This document shows, in pieces, positions 62,572 through 64,000 of a DNA stretch of 64,000 nucleotides. This DNA is from Marinobacter adhaerens HP15. Lineage in GTDB: Bacteria; Pseudomonadota; Gammaproteobacteria; Pseudomonadales; Oleiphilaceae. Under the pieces are notes generated by a model that had not been told where the DNA came from, ran no database searches, and was given only the letters and a program-made list of their open reading frames with translations. The position numbers and the translations under genes were made by a program. How positions within the stretch are numbered: the first letter of the stretch is position 1; every line of letters starts with the position of its first letter. The DNA lies in NCBI RefSeq assembly GCF_000166295.1, contig NC_017506.1, positions 2,976,001 through 3,040,000 on the forward strand, given 5' to 3'.

Positions 62572-64000
62572 ACCTGGAACTGTGAGGCTTTATCCTTCAA
62601 CGAGGTCAGTGTCCGGGCAATCTGGCCGCTGGCCTCGTCGGAGCGCTCAATGGCTTCCACCGTCTCGCGGGAGGAGCCTGCAATATCGCTCACGCTCACA
62701 CTGACTTCACTGGCATGCCGGCCCTGCTCTTCCGCCACGGATGAAATAGCCATGGCCCGATCCTGAAGGCTGCTGAGCAACTGGTTGATCCGGTCGAAAT
62801 GCTCGTCAGCCCGACGGAACTCCGACGACGACTCCGCAACCTGCCCTGACACCTCGCCAATGGCGCTGACAGCCTGCCGGCTGCCCTGCTGCAGACGTTC
62901 AATGATGGACTGGATTTCGGTGGTGGATTCCTGGGTCCGGCTCGCCAGAGTGCGGACCTCATCGGCCACCACGGCAAAGCCCCGGCCGGATTCTCCGGCA
63001 CGCGCGGCCTCGATGGCGGCGTTGAGCGCCAGCAGGTTGGTCTGCTCTGCGATGGCGCCGATCACCGACAGCACCGATCCGATTTCCTTGCTCTGGTGGT
63101 CCAGCTGATTGACCGCTTCCACCGCCTGTTCAACATTACGGACTACCTGATCCAACCGGTTCCGCACTTCCCGGGAAATCCCCGCGGTGGCCTCACTCTC
63201 GGAACTGACGTTGCTGACCGAGCCTGCGATATCCTGAATGTTTTCCGCCACCTCGGAAATACTCCGGGACATGGCATCCATGGTGCCGGACACCTCCGCC
63301 ACTTCCTGTTCCTGACGGTTCACGGCCGCCACCGCACTGCGGCTGATGTCACCCTGAGCCTGGGCCTGGCCGGCGGCCGATTCGGCAGACTCTTTCACGT
63401 CGGAGACCAGCTCCTGGATACGGGCAATGAACCGGTTCACGCCCTCGGCCATCTCCGTAAGCTCATCATTGCCTTTCATGGACACCCGGCGGGTAAGATC
63501 GGCCTCGCCATCGGCGATACCCCAGATCGCCGAGCTCAAACGGAAAACTCTGGGCAGCAAGCCTCCGCCGAGCACCAGTGCCACCAGCAGGATCAGAACC
63601 ACCACGGAACCGATTGCCAACATGCTCAAATTGGCGGAGAGGCTCGAGGCTTCGGTATTCAACGCCTCCACAGTGTTCTGGATTCTGGAGCGAGTGTCAG
63701 CGTCCATACTCGCCAACTGCTGCTGAAGGCGCTGGTTAACCTGCTCGGTTTCTGCTTCGAGGGTGTCATGCAGCGCGTCGATGCTGCCGGTGATGGTAGC
63801 GCTGAATTCCTGCTCCAGGGCCGCCAGGTCCTGATTGATGCCTTCGAGCGACAGTCCCAGCTTCAGCTGACCAATGGCGGAACCCTGGGGAGCGATATCG
63901 GCCGTAATGATGACCACGTTGGGGTCGCGACTTGCCGCATCCAGGACCCGATTTGCCGCACCACGACCTTCCCCCTGCTCCATTAAGGTGCGTACCCGGT
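62568..64000 (-). CDS. Methyl-accepting chemotaxis protein, 3' part (runs off window)
   Basis: The last about 477 residues of a chemoreceptor; the frame stays open to base 64000 ([11 protein letters not shown] before the first internal Met), so the start is outside. Order: periplasmic helical region, a membrane helix ([20 protein letters not shown]), HAMP domain ([20 protein letters not shown]), and a signalling domain with the conserved tip [19 protein letters not shown] and [10 protein letters not shown]. Ligand unknown. Confidence 0.93.
   Translation of the reverse strand, partial: RVRTLMEQGEGRGAANRVLDAASRDPNVVIITADIAPQGSAIGQLKLGLSLEGINQDLAALEQEFSATITGSIDALHDTLEAETEQVNQRLQQQLASMDADTRSRIQNTVEALNTEASSLSANLSMLAIGSVVVLILLVALVLGGGLLPRVFRLSSAIWGIADGEADLTRRVSMKGNDELTEMAEGVNRFIARIQELVSDVKESAESAAGQAQAQGDISRSAVAAVNRQEQEVAEVSGTMDAMSRSISEVAENIQDIAGSVSNVSSESEATAGISREVRNRLDQVVRNVEQAVEAVNQLDHQSKEIGSVLSVIGAIAEQTNLLALNAAIEAARAGESGRGFAVVADEVRTLASRTQESTTEIQSIIERLQQGSRQAVSAIGEVSGQVAESSSEFRRADEHFDRINQLLSSLQDRAMAISSVAEEQGRHASEVSVSVSDIAGSSRETVEAIERSDEASGQIARTLTSLKDKASQFQV

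Noticed and set aside
63900..63983. Internal Met at 63983 as the chemoreceptor start
   Set aside because: The frame is open to the window edge and the upstream codons read naturally into it; a chemoreceptor needs another N-terminal membrane helix, so the start is outside.

Overview
The window looks like chromosomal DNA of a marine, hydrocarbon-using gammaproteobacterium, most probably Marinobacter or a close relative. Pointers are an AlkB alkane hydroxylase, a DUF6160-type secreted protein, a fused glucosylglycerol-phosphate synthase/phosphatase followed by a GH13_18 phosphorylase (a pair I associate with Marinobacter and Stenotrophomonas), a complete urt-ure urea operon and fairly GC-rich coding DNA. 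No rRNA, tRNA or CRISPR array was seen.

Layout. 0-5.3 kb: 5' part of radD, two DUF4398/OmpA envelope lipoproteins, a cold-shock protein, a small yidD operon, and an SDR gene with its TetR regulator behind two near-identical operator-like repeats. 5.4-9.6 kb: a diheme cytochrome lipoprotein (SO_2930 type) with a parallel beta-helix lipoprotein and a membrane AraC regulator. 9.6-15.2 kb: small envelope and hypothetical genes, a methionine-rich secreted peptide, SEC-C and DUF3010 proteins, an MFS carrier. 15.4-19.1 kb: glucosylglycerol synthesis and phosphorolysis.

19.6-31.2 kb is the variable part: SDR, MOSC, a Rho-like ATPase without the RNA-binding domain, a deoxyribosyltransferase, a frameshifted methyltransferase, hydrolase, tautomerase, and an AT-rich island (27.1-30.9 kb) with two unfamiliar genes and a P-loop ATPase fused to a PD-(D/E)xK nuclease domain. 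It is littered with remnants: a deleted REP-type transposase, copies of its 3' tail, MOSC 3' tails and a decayed urtE copy.

31.2-42.7 kb: one long minus-strand unit urtABCDE-ureDABCEFG-ureJ for urea uptake, hydrolysis and nickel supply. Divergent from it lie allophanate hydrolase (atzF) and a GntR regulator; the shared intergenic region has sigma-54-type promoters and paired GTATAC sites. 45.75-45.96 kb: an unannotated CsrB/RsmZ-like regulatory RNA with 12 GGA motifs. 46.0-50.9 kb: ComEA-like protein, lactate oxidation genes lldEFG, an EamA carrier and glyoxalase I. 51.1-54.4 kb: alkB, a GntR regulator and the DUF6160 protein. 54.5-64 kb: a flippase-like membrane protein coupled to a large pseudo-phosphoesterase/glycosyltransferase fusion, DUF523-DUF1722 protein, DUF481 porin-like protein, trhO, a DsbA-like protein, nitronate monooxygenase and a chemoreceptor running off the end.

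The strongest candidates for undescribed biology are the GGA-rich RNA, the ATPase-nuclease gene and neighbouring two-gene module in the AT-rich island, the OB-less Rho paralogue, and the catalytically degenerate phosphoesterase fused to a GT4 glycosyltransferase.
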